From assembly GCF_045291545.1 (NCBI RefSeq), contig NZ_CP149514.1, positions 1,798,001 through 1,862,000 on the forward strand: a DNA stretch of 64,000 nt. Reading direction: 5' to 3'. The stretch's first letter is position 1. Each line of letters opens with the position of its first letter. The notes beneath the pieces were generated by a model. The model ran no database searches, was not told the DNA's origin, and was given only the letters and a program-made list of their open reading frames with translations. Of the stretch, positions 42,271 to 53,380 are shown piece after piece. Source of the stretch: Gallaecimonas sp045291545 (lineage in GTDB: Bacteria; Pseudomonadota; Gammaproteobacteria; Enterobacterales; Gallaecimonadaceae). The translations under genes and the position numbers were made by a program.

Positions 42271-45200
42271 TCAGTGATTATCGTGCGGAACAGCCGACGG
42301 CTTGTGATCCCGGCCGGTTAACCAGTGCCAATACCGGCTTATCGTCGCTTTGATGTCTTCCAGCACAATGTACAGCGCTGGCACCAGAATCAGCGTGATC
42401 ACCGTGGCAAAGAGGATACCGAAGGCCAGTGACACCGCCATGGGGATCACGATCTGCGCCTGCAAACTGGTTTCGGTGACAATCGGCACCAGCCCCAGGA
42501 AGGTGGTCAGGGAGGTCAGGATGATAGCGCGGAAACGCCGCACCCCGGACTCTGAAACTGCCCGACGCAATGGCACCCCTTCGGCCCGCGCCTGGTTGAC
42601 AAAGTCCACCATCACCAGCGAGTCATTCACCACCACCCCGGACAGGGCAATGATGCCAAACAGCGACAGTACTGAAATGGACAACCCCAGCATCCAGTGC
42701 CCCAAAATGGCCCCGATGATACCGAAGGGGATCACCGACATGATGATCAGCGGCTGCAAGTAAGACTTCAGCGGAATGGCCAGTAGTGCATAAATCACGA
42801 ACATCGCCGCAAAAGCGCCTAGAGCCAGCTGTTTGTTGTTGTCAGCCTGATCTTTCACTTCACCGGCCATGCGGTAGCTAACCCCTGGGTACTTGGCAAG
42901 GATCTTCGGCAGCGCCGTTTTCATGATCTCGCTAACCACCTTGCCGGGTTCCACTTTGTTTTTATCGGCATCAGCACTGATGGTCACTGCCCGCACCCCA
43001 TCAACACGGGTGATACGAGAATAGCCTTCGCCCAAAGAGATATCGGCTACTGCCGAGAACGGTACTTCCTGGCCGCTGGCCGTACGAATACGCATGTTCT
43101 CCAGGTTAGCCAGGGTACGACGCTGCGCCAGTGGATAGCGCACCATAACCTTGACTTCTTCATCGTCACGCTGAATGCGCTGCACTTCAGCGCCATAGAA
43201 GCCTTCGCGTACCTGCCGCGCCAAGTCAGACAGCCGCAGCCCCAGGGCCTGAGCGTTAGGCTTGAGCTTGAGCCGCACTTCCAGATTACCGGAGGACAGA
43301 CTGTCCTCGATATCAAAGACGCCGTCATAACTGGCCATAACTTTTTTCAGGTCATCGGTCGCCTTGGTCAGTTCCTCAAGGTTCTTGCCGCGCAGGGTAA
43401 AGGCAATAGCGCCACCGCCAGCACCACCGTTAATTGAAGCGTTGAGCTTCAGGGTTTTCACCCCCGGTAGCTGGCCGATGGCTTTGCGCCAGCGCGCGGC
43501 CAATTCAAAGGCTCCCAGTTTGCGATCTTCCGAACTGGTCAGTTCAACAAAGATACGCCCAGCGGTGGTGGATTGATTCCACACAAAGCTGTGCCGCACC
43601 GCTCGCTGGCCGGTTTCCTGTTTGACCTGATCATCGACTTTCCACAACGCGTCCTGAATTTTTTCCAGGGTTTTATTGGTTTGATCAGACGGCGTACCAC
43701 TGACCATCTCCACCGAACCTTGAATAAAGTCAGAGGGAATATTGGGGAAAAAGACGCTCCGTACAATGCCACCTTTGACCATCGCAAAGACCAGCACGAT
43801 CATCGCCAAAAAGATTGCCAGCGTGATATAGCGATAATGAATGCAGCGTTCCACAAAGGGCTGGTAGCGATTACGCACAAAGTTATCAAAACCATTATTA
43901 AAGGCGACTTTAAAACGCCCGAGGGCGGTGCGAGGAGGCCGCTTACTGATGCGCACATGACGCAAATGCGCCGGCAAAATCAGCTTCGATTCAATCAGTG
44001 AGAACATCAGGCTGAGGATCACCACAGCGCCTATAGCTTTAAATACCGCGCCCATAAAGCCGGTAACCAGCAACATTGGCAGGAAGGCCGCTACTGTCGT
44101 CAGCACCCCGAAAGTGGCTGGCAACGCCACCCGTTTGGCACCGCGAATAACGCTTTCTTCGCCCTCACCACGTTCTTCAATTTCCGAGTGAATACTCTCG
44201 CCGATAACAATGGCGTCATCAACGACTATCCCCAGCACCAGGATGAAGCCAAACAAGCTCATCATGTTGATGGTGATATCCAAAAACGGCATGTGCATGA
44301 ACAATAAGGTGCCGAGAAAACACACCGGAATACCCATCATCACCCAGAACGCCAAACGAAACTGCAGGAACAGGCTCAGCACCAGCAGTACCAGCACCGC
44401 TCCCATCAGCATGTTGGAAAGCATCATGTCCAGGCGGTCTTTAAGGAACTTGGAGCGATCGCCCCAGTAGGTCAATTTGACGTTAGGCGGCAAAGACTGC
44501 TGCTTTTTTGCCACATACTGCTTCACCGCGTCGGCAATTTTCAGGTCATCCTGCTGGCCAACGGCAATAACGCCAATCGACAAGCCACGCTTACCATCAA
44601 AGCGGGAAAAAGCATCCTGCTCAACAAAGCCATCCACTACTTTGGCGACATCTCCCAGCAATACCCGGGTACCGTCCGGGCGCGTGACCAGGGCAATTTT
44701 GTCAAACTGGTAGCCACGATAAGCCTTGCCTTTGACCCGCAACATGACATCGCCGGTAGGGGATTTAATAGACCCGCCGGGCATATCGACGGACGTACGG
44801 CGTACGGCATTGGCGACTTCATCCAGCGTTAGGCCATATTTGCGCAATTGCGCTTCTGACACTTCAATGCCCACTTCATAGTTGCGTGCGCCCTGTACAT
44901 CGGCACGAGTCACTGCCGGCAACGCCTTGATTTCATCAGCGATTTCCTTGGCGTACTCTTTAAAGCCGCGCTCACTTAAATCACCGTACAGCTGCAGATG
45001 AATCACCTCACGGGTGGGCCGCACCTCATAAATAACCGGTTTTTCCGCTTCTGCCGGCATGGAAGGGATAGCATCGACACGGATCTTGATTTCATTAAGA
45101 ACCTGAGTGGTGTCATAGCCCTGCTGCACTTCTACAGTAATACCGGCAGACCCTTCATTGGCATTGGAGGTCACCTGCTTGATGCCCTCGATATTCTCGA

Positions 45201-45426
45201 TGGCCTCTTCAACCTTTAGGACAATGCCTTCTTCCACTTCCTGTGGCGCCGCCCCCGGATATGGAACCTGAATAGAAATGTAAGGCAGATCCAGCTGCGG
45301 AAACATTTCCTTGCGGATGCTAAAAGCTGCAATGGCCCCACCCACGATGATCAATATCATCAACAGGTTAGCTGCCACCGTATTACGGGTGAACCAGGCA
45401 ATAATGCCTTTTTGCTGCTGTTCCAT
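42271..45426 (-). CDS. RND efflux transporter permease (second pump)
   Basis: 1051 residues, AcrB/MexB-like topology in two halves. TM4 relay motif VLGIVVDDAIVIGES is intact. Tail is hydrophilic (GRDHKPSAVPHDNH). Start overlaps the adaptor stop by 1 base. No outer-membrane partner is nearby. The gene ends about 10 bases from the terminator next to the IS fragment, so the insertion did not damage it. Substrate unknown; it belongs to the large 'HAE1' drug/solvent group. Confidence 0.93.
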   Translation of the reverse strand: MEQQQKGIIAWFTRNTVAANLLMILIIVGGAIAAFSIRKEMFPQLDLPYISIQVPYPGAAPQEVEEGIVLKVEEAIENIEGIKQVTSNANEGSAGITVEVQQGYDTTQVLNEIKIRVDAIPSMPAEAEKPVIYEVRPTREVIHLQLYGDLSERGFKEYAKEIADEIKALPAVTRADVQGARNYEVGIEVSEAQLRKYGLTLDEVANAVRRTSVDMPGGSIKSPTGDVMLRVKGKAYRGYQFDKIALVTRPDGTRVLLGDVAKVVDGFVEQDAFSRFDGKRGLSIGVIAVGQQDDLKIADAVKQYVAKKQQSLPPNVKLTYWGDRSKFLKDRLDMMLSNMLMGAVLVLLVLSLFLQFRLAFWVMMGIPVCFLGTLLFMHMPFLDITINMMSLFGFILVLGIVVDDAIVIGESIHSEIEERGEGEESVIRGAKRVALPATFGVLTTVAAFLPMLLVTGFMGAVFKAIGAVVILSLMFSLIESKLILPAHLRHVRISKRPPRTALGRFKVAFNNGFDNFVRNRYQPFVERCIHYRYITLAIFLAMIVLVFAMVKGGIVRSVFFPNIPSDFIQGSVEMVSGTPSDQTNKTLEKIQDALWKVDDQVKQETGQRAVRHSFVWNQSTTAGRIFVELTSSEDRKLGAFELAARWRKAIGQLPGVKTLKLNASINGGAGGGAIAFTLRGKNLEELTKATDDLKKVMASYDGVFDIEDSLSSGNLEVRLKLKPNAQALGLRLSDLARQVREGFYGAEVQRIQRDDEEVKVMVRYPLAQRRTLANLENMRIRTASGQEVPFSAVADISLGEGYSRITRVDGVRAVTISADADKNKVEPGKVVSEIMKTALPKILAKYPGVSYRMAGEVKDQADNNKQLALGAFAAMFVIYALLAIPLKSYLQPLIIMSVIPFGIIGAILGHWMLGLSISVLSLFGIIALSGVVVNDSLVMVDFVNQARAEGVPLRRAVSESGVRRFRAIILTSLTTFLGLVPIVTETSLQAQIVIPMAVSLAFGILFATVITLILVPALYIVLEDIKATISRYWHWLTGRDHKPSAVPHDNH

Positions 45427-46619
45427 TAGTGGCCACCCGCTGTCAATTGCGCATTAGCCTTTTGCTCTTTTTCTGCCGGCGGTGGCGCTATGGCCACCTG
45501 GGTACCATTGACCACACCAGGCAAAGCGGTTTGGGAAATACGCTCACCGCCTTGTAACCCTTCAGAGATATAGGCGTATTTCTCGTCGGTACGGGCGACA
45601 CTGACTTTCTGGTGGTGAATGCGGTTGTCTTTACCAACCACAACCACTTCGTCACCACGCAGGGTTTCAACGGGCACCACCACCAGTTCACGACTGACAT
45701 CCGAAACCAGCTGCGCCTCGACAAAAGTACCGAATTTCAGCCATTGGCCTTCGGCTTTGCGGCGCTGATAAGGATCCGGCACATCGGCAATGATAAAGCT
45801 CATACGGGACTGGTCATCCAAAACCCCGGCACCGTGTACCAGCCGCGCTGACCACTGATAGTGCTGGCCTGCCACATCATGACTGAGGGTGACCCGGGCG
45901 CCAGAGCCATCGTTGTCGTTCAGCCCCAGCCAGTCCAGCTGCTGGTCTGAAACCGGCAACCGCACTTCTGCCATCGCCGTATCATCGACACGGCCCAGTT
46001 TGGTGCCAGGAGCAACATATTGGCCGGGGTTAATATCGCGGCTGCGCACCAAGCCGTCGTAAGGCGCCCGGATTTCCGTGCGGGCCAGGTTACGCTGGGC
46101 TTGCTCCAGACGCGCCTGCATGGACTCGACTTTCGCTTTGGCACTGGCCAGTTGCGGCTTTCTCAGGGCAATGGCGGTGACTTTATCCGGTGACACGCTA
46201 CGCCATTCTTTTTTGGCGACCTCGCTCTGTGCCTTTTCCTGCTCATAAGCCGCTTTGGCCTGCGCCAGATCGGCACGAGCACTTTCCAACGCTGTGCGAT
46301 AGTCCGCCGGGTCAATCTGCGCCAGCAAATCGCCCTTGTGCACCCAAGCGCCGGAAAGGAATTTATCAGACACTGACACTACCCGGCCGCCAACTTCGGC
46401 CACCAGCGTGGTCGACACCTTCGGCTGCACCGTGCCTTGCGATGTCACCTGATAGCGCACCGCTTCTTTTTTCGCGGTAACCACATTAATCAATAACGGC
46501 GGCTTGGCATTACTGACGCGCTTGGGCGGCGCCTTCGCGTGGATGATAAACCACGCAACAACAACAACGGCAACGATGATAATGGTTGGGATAAGACAAC
46601 CGACGGTAGCTCTTTTCAC
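45426..46619 (-). CDS. RND efflux periplasmic adaptor (second pump)
   Basis: 397 residues. N-terminal membrane anchor (IPTIIIVAVVVVAWFI), lipoyl half near VTSQGTVQPKVSTTLVAEVG, helical hairpin (about 110-175), second lipoyl half TEIRAPYDGLVRSRDINPG, then barrel and membrane-proximal domains. GTG start with AGGA 8 bases upstream. Pairs with the pump gene immediately downstream. Confidence 0.9.
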   Translation of the reverse strand: MKRATVGCLIPTIIIVAVVVVAWFIIHAKAPPKRVSNAKPPLLINVVTAKKEAVRYQVTSQGTVQPKVSTTLVAEVGGRVVSVSDKFLSGAWVHKGDLLAQIDPADYRTALESARADLAQAKAAYEQEKAQSEVAKKEWRSVSPDKVTAIALRKPQLASAKAKVESMQARLEQAQRNLARTEIRAPYDGLVRSRDINPGQYVAPGTKLGRVDDTAMAEVRLPVSDQQLDWLGLNDNDGSGARVTLSHDVAGQHYQWSARLVHGAGVLDDQSRMSFIIADVPDPYQRRKAEGQWLKFGTFVEAQLVSDVSRELVVVPVETLRGDEVVVVGKDNRIHHQKVSVARTDEKYAYISEGLQGGERISQTALPGVVNGTQVAIAPPPAEKEQKANAQLTAGGH

Positions 46620-46738
46620 GGCAAGCGTCCTGGCAAATTCACTTTTTCTACTGGCTTTATATCGTAGCGCCTCAGCAGCATATACAGCCGAAACGTTTAA
46701 TTGTTTTACAAAGTGTGTATTACGGCGTTATCACAAGA

Positions 46739-46764
46739 AAAAAGGGCCTTAAGGCCCTTTTTTC
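46739..46764. terminator. Terminator at the KAS III gene end
   Basis: AAAAAAGGGCC, TTAA, GGCCCTTTTTTC: an almost perfect palindrome overlapping the 3' end of the KAS III-like gene. Confidence 0.8.
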
Positions 46765-47875
46765 AACGCTTTTTTACCGTAATGCAACCGGCAGAGTAGC
46801 CCGCCCCGAAGGAGCAAATTACACCAACAGCCCCCGGCGCCAAGCCGGCACGGTGTTTGTGAAAGGCGATGATGGAACCGGCACTGGAGGTATTGGCATA
46901 TTCATCAAGGATCACCGGCGCTTCTTCTGGCGTCGCATCTCGCCCCAGTACCTTGCGGGCAATGAACTGGTTCATGTTGATGTTGGCCTGGTGTAACCAC
47001 AGCCGATCAGCTTGCAGGCCCTGACGTTCCAATTCGGCACTGATCAGCTCACTGACCAGCGGTACCACTTCCTTGAAGACTTTCCGCCCTTCCTGCACAA
47101 ACAGTTTGTCGACATCAAACTGCTGCTGCGGCGCAGCGCGGTTAAGAAACCCGAAGTTATTACGAATATTGTTGGAAAACTGCGTCACCAGCTTCTCACC
47201 ACAGATTTGCCACTGTTCAACGGCGCAGGCCGTTTCAGCCCGTTCCAGCACCAGGGCGGTACAGGCATCACCGAAAATGAAATGGCTGTCGCGGTCACGA
47301 AAGTTCAGGTGCCCGGAGCAAATTTCCGGGTTAACCAGCAAGGCCGTTTTGGCCTGGCCGGAGGCGAGCAGTGCAGCAGCACTGGCAATGGCAAAAGTCG
47401 CCGACGAGCATGCCACATTCATATCAAAGGCAAAGCCACTGGCACCAATAAAATGCTGCAATTCCACCGCCATGGCCGGATAGGGCCGCTGCATGTTGGA
47501 AGCGGCGCAGATCACCAGATCAACGTCTTGCGGGTCGCGGCCCGCAGCCCGCAGTGCCTGGTCGGCGGCATGCATGGCCATTTCCACCATCACCGATGGC
47601 TTGTCGTTGCTGCGTTCAGCGATGCGCGGCGTCATCACTTCCGGGTCCAGTATGCCGCTTTTGTTAAGTACATAACGGCTTTTGATACCCGAGGCCTTAA
47701 CGATGAACTCACTGCTGGAATGGGCCAGTGGCTGTAACTGGCCGGCGTCAATGGCGGCTTTGTTTTCGTCGTTATAGTTATCAACGTACTGGTTAAAGGC
47801 CGCAACCAGTTCGTCATTACTGATGGCATCCGGCGGAGTGTAGAGGCCGGAGCCGCTGATCACGATATTGTTCAC
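46763..47875 (-). CDS. Beta-ketoacyl-ACP synthase III-like enzyme
   Basis: 370 residues, thiolase fold. Catalytic Cys is in MNVACSSATFAIA, His in LWLHQANINMN, Asn in EYANTSSAGS, the Cys-His-Asn triad of FabH. It is longer than standard FabH (about 317) and has a GIKSRYVLNKSGILDPE insertion, as in the FabH-like synthases of marine gammaproteobacteria. Condenses acyl-CoA with malonyl-ACP or makes a related ketone precursor; the exact primer is unknown. Overlaps the RDD gene by 4 bases. Confidence 0.9.
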   Translation of the reverse strand: MNNIVISGSGLYTPPDAISNDELVAAFNQYVDNYNDENKAAIDAGQLQPLAHSSSEFIVKASGIKSRYVLNKSGILDPEVMTPRIAERSNDKPSVMVEMAMHAADQALRAAGRDPQDVDLVICAASNMQRPYPAMAVELQHFIGASGFAFDMNVACSSATFAIASAAALLASGQAKTALLVNPEICSGHLNFRDRDSHFIFGDACTALVLERAETACAVEQWQICGEKLVTQFSNNIRNNFGFLNRAAPQQQFDVDKLFVQEGRKVFKEVVPLVSELISAELERQGLQADRLWLHQANINMNQFIARKVLGRDATPEEAPVILDEYANTSSAGSIIAFHKHRAGLAPGAVGVICSFGAGYSAGCITVKKR

Positions 47876-48963
47876 GCCTTATCCTCTTGTTGTCTGGCGC
47901 TGTCAGGTTGCTCGCCATTATAGCGAACAACTGGTCGGTCCTGAATAACCACGGTTTCCCCGATCTTGTCCTGAATACACTGGCGGTTGTTGTCCCAGTA
48001 GACCTGTAAAAAACCCAGTAAGCCGGTGGCCAGGCCGGCGCCATAGCCACCATAGCGACCAAAGGCGTCAGCCAGGGTAATGGCGTCACCGTTAAGCCGT
48101 ACCACGCGCAATTTCAGTAAACGCTTACCGGGAGTACGGCCTCGCCACAGGGCAGTGAACAAGGTGAAATACAAAGCCGCCCAGCTGAGCCCCAGCCCCA
48201 GGTCGTTGATCAGGCTTTTACCCCAATCCAGCAGTGACGTGGTCGACTCTTTAGGTAGTTTACGGGCCTTGGCCAGCTGGGCATCACAGCGGGCCAGCTG
48301 TACCGGGCAGCTCAGCGGTTTGTCATCTTTTGGCGTGGCCAGCAGTTGCTGGCGAAATGCCTGCTTGTCGGCATCAGACAAAAAATCCATGTTCCGAAAC
48401 AGCTCCCGGGCCATTTCCCGGCGGCTTTCTGGCCGGTCGGCAAAACGGTCATTCAGCACCGTTGCCAGCTCTGGCGTCAGCCGCGCGACACAGGCTTTGT
48501 CCTGACAGCGATTAAGGGCCACCGTAACCGCGCCCAATGCCACAACATCGGTGGCCTTCACCGCTTTTTTCGGGGGACCATCGCTAAACTGCTGACCGGC
48601 CCATTCCCCGATGCCTGCCACCGACACAAAAATGACCACCACCACCACAAGCCGCAACCAGCGCCTGGCCCAGCCGTGGACAACCTGATCGTGCCGGCCG
48701 GCGATGACCCAGCCGGCGATAGCTGCCACCAGCGCCACCGCAGAGCTGGGTACGGCGGTCAGCAGGGACACCAAGATCAGGTCAATGGCCATGGCCACTC
48801 CTCGGCGAAAAGGCTTGGCTAGTGGCGTTCCCAGCAGGGTTTCGTCAACGTTAAAGGCAAAGGGCGTCACAATAGCGCGGGTTTCCTTGCCTTCGCGCCA
48901 GGCCTCCAAGGCCGACTGGTGCTCTGGGTCGTGCGGGTGTTCAGACATGGTGCTTATAACCAT
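47872..48963 (-). CDS. RDD family membrane protein
   Basis: 363 residues. The RDD domain is split: first helices at PFRRGVAMAIDLILVSLLTA, then a cytoplasmic/periplasmic central domain rich in charged residues (about 135-240), and the closing RDD part GRTPGKRLLKLRVVRLNG with the conserved Gly-Arg. The starts at 48963 and 48948 are both plausible and neither has a strong ribosome site. Function unknown; followed by the KAS III-like gene in the same operon. Confidence 0.85.
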   Translation of the reverse strand: MVISTMSEHPHDPEHQSALEAWREGKETRAIVTPFAFNVDETLLGTPLAKPFRRGVAMAIDLILVSLLTAVPSSAVALVAAIAGWVIAGRHDQVVHGWARRWLRLVVVVVIFVSVAGIGEWAGQQFSDGPPKKAVKATDVVALGAVTVALNRCQDKACVARLTPELATVLNDRFADRPESRREMARELFRNMDFLSDADKQAFRQQLLATPKDDKPLSCPVQLARCDAQLAKARKLPKESTTSLLDWGKSLINDLGLGLSWAALYFTLFTALWRGRTPGKRLLKLRVVRLNGDAITLADAFGRYGGYGAGLATGLLGFLQVYWDNNRQCIQDKIGETVVIQDRPVVRYNGEQPDSARQQEDKA

Positions 48964-49039
48964 ATAACCAGAAAATCCTTAACAGACTTTTGCCTGCTGG
49001 TTACCTTGTCGTCAAGCAACAAGGCAGCCTGAGGGTGTT

Positions 49040-50008
<969 letters not shown>

Positions 50009-50011
50009 CCA

Positions 50012-50566
50012 CTACCCCAGCCCGCTTAGCAAAGCGGGCTTTTTTCTGTTGCTCGCCAATAGCCCCAGCAGCACATCATCTTGCCAGGCGCCATCAAGCC
50101 AGGCTTGTTCGCGCAGCAGGCCTTCACGTTCAAACCCCTGTTTTTCCAACACCCGCAACGAGCCAGTGTGCACCGCAGCCACCACCGCAGTGAGTTTATG
50201 CAAGGCCAGCTCATCAAAGGCATAGGCGATCATCGCCGCTGTCGCCTCGCTGGCCAGCCCCTGCCCCCAGAAATGGGGCATCAGCAAAAAGCCCAGTTCA
50301 CCACGGCGATGTGCCAGACAATGCTGCAAACCGTAGATCCCCACCGGTTCACCCGTGCTACGCAGCCGCATGAGCAGGCACAGCCAGCCATCGCGATCGC
50401 GCTGCCAGGGCTGGCAAGCTTCACTAAACATGGCTTCGATAGTGTCATCAGTACGGTTTTCAGCCACATAGCGCATCACCTGTGGGTGGCGCTCAAGGGC
50501 ATAGTAAAAAGCCCTGTCAGCGGCAGTGACAGGGCTAAAAGTCAGCCGGGAGGTTGCAGGCAGCAT
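50012..50566 (-). CDS. GNAT acetyltransferase, RimJ/RimL type
   Basis: 184 residues. The fold is that of ribosomal-protein or amino-acid N-acetyltransferases: RLTFSPVTAADRAFYY, ELGFLLMPHFWGQGLASEATAAMI (motif A, Gln-Gly-x-Ala) and VLEKQGFEREGLLRE (motif B). Substrate unknown. The 3' end overlaps the cysK terminator. Confidence 0.87.
   Translation of the reverse strand: MLPATSRLTFSPVTAADRAFYYALERHPQVMRYVAENRTDDTIEAMFSEACQPWQRDRDGWLCLLMRLRSTGEPVGIYGLQHCLAHRRGELGFLLMPHFWGQGLASEATAAMIAYAFDELALHKLTAVVAAVHTGSLRVLEKQGFEREGLLREQAWLDGAWQDDVLLGLLASNRKKPALLSGLG
50019..50046 (+). terminator. Terminator of cysK
   Basis: AGCCCGCTT, loop, AAGCGGGCT and TTTTTT begin 10 bases past the stop codon; also overlaps the end of the convergent acetyltransferase gene. 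Confidence 0.9.
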
Positions 50567-50615
50567 GGCTACATCCGTTCGTTAGGGAGATAGCCACTGT
50601 GCCGAAAAAAAACCG

Positions 50616-51563
50616 TTACAGCCAGCCTTTACGTTTGAAGAAAAAGTAGGTGCCAATGGCAGAAGCAAACATCAGGGCAATGGCCAGTGGATAGCCATAG
50701 TGCCAGTGCAGCTCCGGCATGAAATCAAAGTTCATACCGTATGACGAGGCAATCAGCGTCGGTGGCAGGAACACCACCGCCGCAACCGAGAAGATTTTGA
50801 TGATCTTGTTCTGCTGCAAACTGGTAAAGCCCATGGCGGCATCCAGCAGGAAGTTGATTTTGTCGAACAAGAACTGGGTATGGGGCAGCAATGACTCTAC
50901 GTCAGCCAGCATATCCTTGATTTCTTTGCGGCTTTCTTCATCCAAACGGCCACGCTGGTTGCGGGTCAAAAAGCGCAGTGAACGCTGGGTATCGAGCAGA
51001 CTGAGGCGAATTTTACCGTTGGCATCTTCCTGCATGGTGATGAGCTTGAGAATGTCATCCAGCTCTTCCGCTTCGAAGACCTCCTGGCCGGCCCTGTCGA
51101 GCACGGTGTAGACGTCTTCGAGGAGGTCAGAGAGATATTCCACCTTCAAGATCAGCATTTCCACCAACAGCGAAACCGGATCCACCCCTTCCATTTTGCC
51201 CTGCCGCAGATAAGCCCGGAACAGCCGCAACAGGCCAATATCTTCCTCGCGCAGGGTGATCAGCAGTTTGTCGCGCAGCGTGAAGGAAACGTTGACACTA
51301 CGCACTTCCTTGCCTACCCGGTGAGGGAACAGCGAGGTAATGTGCAGGCCGTCCTTATCCGAATAAAACCGCGCTGACGCCTCAATTTCATTGATGTCGT
51401 CTTCTTCCGGCACTTCTTCTTGAAAGTAAGTGGACATCCACTGGCGTTCGTCATCAGTGGGTTTGAACACATCCAGCCACAGAGTGTTGGCGGGCAGGCG
51501 CTGGTCGGTGGACAGTTCAAACACATCCAGTGTGTCACCGTTACGGACGTAGGCGTTGATCAT
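50616..51563 (-). CDS. corA: Magnesium/cobalt transporter CorA
   Basis: 315 residues. Large cytoplasmic N-terminal domain with alpha/beta head and long stalk helix, then two C-terminal helices: TM1 ends in the selectivity loop YGMNFDFMPE, TM2 IALMFASAIGTYFFFKRKGWL-like. Transports Mg2+. Single gene between a gap and queE. Confidence 0.95.
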   Translation of the reverse strand: MINAYVRNGDTLDVFELSTDQRLPANTLWLDVFKPTDDERQWMSTYFQEEVPEEDDINEIEASARFYSDKDGLHITSLFPHRVGKEVRSVNVSFTLRDKLLITLREEDIGLLRLFRAYLRQGKMEGVDPVSLLVEMLILKVEYLSDLLEDVYTVLDRAGQEVFEAEELDDILKLITMQEDANGKIRLSLLDTQRSLRFLTRNQRGRLDEESRKEIKDMLADVESLLPHTQFLFDKINFLLDAAMGFTSLQQNKIIKIFSVAAVVFLPPTLIASSYGMNFDFMPELHWHYGYPLAIALMFASAIGTYFFFKRKGWL

Positions 51564-51593
51564 AGGCGCTCCCTGACGCAGTAATGATGCGGC

Positions 51594-52256
51594 TTATTCT
51601 ATGCCAAGGTACTTGTGCAACTGAACCGACAAGCGCCAATTGCGTGCAATACAGGTGTTGATACACAGTTCGGTGGCGCGTTTGCCCTGGCTGACCGGTT
51701 GCAGATACACGGGCTTATCACCACAGCGCGCCAACAGGGCGTCCAGGGCGGCAATATCCCGCTCGCGGGCCACCGGGTGCTTGATGTCGTCGGCCCGGGC
51801 CAAAGCTTCATCCAGCACCGCATAACCGCCTTTCATATCAACTTTTGGCGAAAGGGTTACAACAGTATCACTTGGAACCTTAACAGGAAACGTGCCGGAG
51901 GTCTCAACCTGGGTCTGGTAACCGTGCTGGTGCAATAGCTCGCACAGCGGCCGCAGGTCATACATACAGGGTTCACCGCCAGTCAGCACCACCAGTTTGG
52001 CGCGAAAACCCCGTTCACTAAAAGCCGCCAAAATGGCCTCTGCGGTAGCATAGGCCCAGTGTGAGGAGTCGGCGTTTTTGACCAGAATATCACCCAGTGG
52101 CGCTTGGTCTTCGGCGCGCTGCTCCCAGGTATGCTTGGTATCACACCAGGGGCAGCCGACCGGGCAGCCTTGCAAGCGCACAAAAATCGCCGGCAGACCG
52201 CTAAAACGGCCTTCCCCCTGCAGCGTTTCGAAAATTTCATTGACCGGATAACGCAT
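51594..52256 (-). CDS. queE: 7-carboxy-7-deazaguanine synthase
   Basis: 220 residues. Radical SAM cluster motif GCPVGCPWCDTKHTWE with Cys-x3-Cys-x2-Cys, at residue ~31, plus the VLTGGEPCMYDL segment. Makes 7-carboxy-7-deazaguanine from carboxytetrahydropterin in queuosine biosynthesis. Divergent from queC-queD, so the three genes share one intergenic control region. Confidence 0.96.
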   Translation of the reverse strand: MRYPVNEIFETLQGEGRFSGLPAIFVRLQGCPVGCPWCDTKHTWEQRAEDQAPLGDILVKNADSSHWAYATAEAILAAFSERGFRAKLVVLTGGEPCMYDLRPLCELLHQHGYQTQVETSGTFPVKVPSDTVVTLSPKVDMKGGYAVLDEALARADDIKHPVARERDIAALDALLARCGDKPVYLQPVSQGKRATELCINTCIARNWRLSVQLHKYLGIE

Positions 52257-52325
52257 CTTTGCCGTACCAAGGTTGAGAGCCGGTGGATGCTACCATAAAA
52301 TGCTCGCCCCAATGAGGTGAGTGCA

Positions 52326-52994
52326 ATGACCAACGCAGTCGTAATTTATTCCGGTGGCATGGATTCGTATACCGTGCTGCATCAGGCCCTGGCCGATGGC
52401 ATGACAGTGCATGCGCTGTCGTTCAACTATGGCCAGCGCCACGTCAAAGAACTGGACGTCGCCCGCCGCGTGACCACGGCCCTGGGCATTGCCCACGACG
52501 TGGTGGATATCAGCGCCATTCAGGGGCTGATATCCAACTCCGCGCTGACCTCGGATGCAGATATGCCCCATGGTCATTACGCCGAAGCCTCCATGAAACA
52601 AACCGTGGTGCCCAACCGCAACATGATTTTGTTGTCGCTGGCCATCGGTAAAGCCGTCAGCATCGGGGCCGGAAAAGTCTATTACGGCGCCCATGGCGGT
52701 GACCACGCCATTTATCCGGATTGCCGCCCGGAGTTTGTGGCCGCCATGAATAACGTGGCCGGTATTGCCAACTACGAGCCGGTGACCATTGAAACGCCGT
52801 TTTTGCACGCCAGCAAAGGCGATATTCTCGGGGTAGGCCTGAAACTGGGGCTGGACTACAGCCAGACCTGGACCTGCTACGAAGGTGGTGACGCCGCCTG
52901 TGGCCGCTGCGGCGCCTGCCAGGAACGGCTGGAAGCCTTCCGTGAATATGGTCTGGATGACCCCCTGCCCTATCTGAGCCGTGAGATCCTATGA
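52326..52994 (+). CDS. queC: 7-cyano-7-deazaguanine synthase
   Basis: 222 residues. N-type ATP pyrophosphatase loop YSGGMDSYT (residues 8-16) and a C-terminal zinc site with four Cys (CYEGGDAACGRCGAC). Produces preQ0. ATG 52326 preferred over the in-frame GTG at 52317 by ribosome-site spacing. Overlaps queD in ATGA. Confidence 0.96.
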   Translation: MTNAVVIYSGGMDSYTVLHQALADGMTVHALSFNYGQRHVKELDVARRVTTALGIAHDVVDISAIQGLISNSALTSDADMPHGHYAEASMKQTVVPNRNMILLSLAIGKAVSIGAGKVYYGAHGGDHAIYPDCRPEFVAAMNNVAGIANYEPVTIETPFLHASKGDILGVGLKLGLDYSQTWTCYEGGDAACGRCGACQERLEAFREYGLDDPLPYLSREIL

Positions 52995-53353
52995 ATACCA
53001 CCCTGTATAAAGAGTTTTCTTTTGACTCCGCCCATCGCCTGCCCAACGTACCGGCCGGGCACAAGTGCGCCAATCTCCATGGCCATACCTTTGGGGTGCG
53101 TATTGAAGTGACCGGTCCGGTTGATCCGCACACCGGCTGGGTAATGGATTTTGGTGATATCAAAAAGGTGGTTAAGCCGCTGATTGACCAGCTCGACCAC
53201 TGCTACCTCAATGACATCGCCGGCCTCGAAAACCCCACCTCTGAGGTACTGGCCAAATGGCTTTGGGACAAAGTGAAGCCCCAGTTGCCGCTGCTCTCTG
53301 CGGTGTGGGTCAGGGAAACCTGTACCGCCGGGTGCTTGTACCGAGGTGAATAA
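52991..53353 (+). CDS. queD: 6-carboxytetrahydropterin synthase
   Basis: 120 residues. Zinc His residues in FDSAHRLP and LHGHTFGV, catalytic Cys in GHKCANLHG, DHCYLND and Glu in TAGCLYRGE. First committed enzyme of the queuosine path after GTP cyclohydrolase. Translationally coupled to queC by a 4-base overlap. Confidence 0.96.
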   Translation: MNTTLYKEFSFDSAHRLPNVPAGHKCANLHGHTFGVRIEVTGPVDPHTGWVMDFGDIKKVVKPLIDQLDHCYLNDIAGLENPTSEVLAKWLWDKVKPQLPLLSAVWVRETCTAGCLYRGE

Positions 53354-53379
53354 AAAAGGCCGCTGTTGCGGCCTTTTTT
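53353..53379. terminator. Terminator of queCD
   Basis: AAAAAGGCCGC, tgtt, GCGGCCTTTTTT begins right at the queD stop; it lies at the end of the convergent amylase gene and may serve both. Confidence 0.9.
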
Positions 53380-53380
53380 A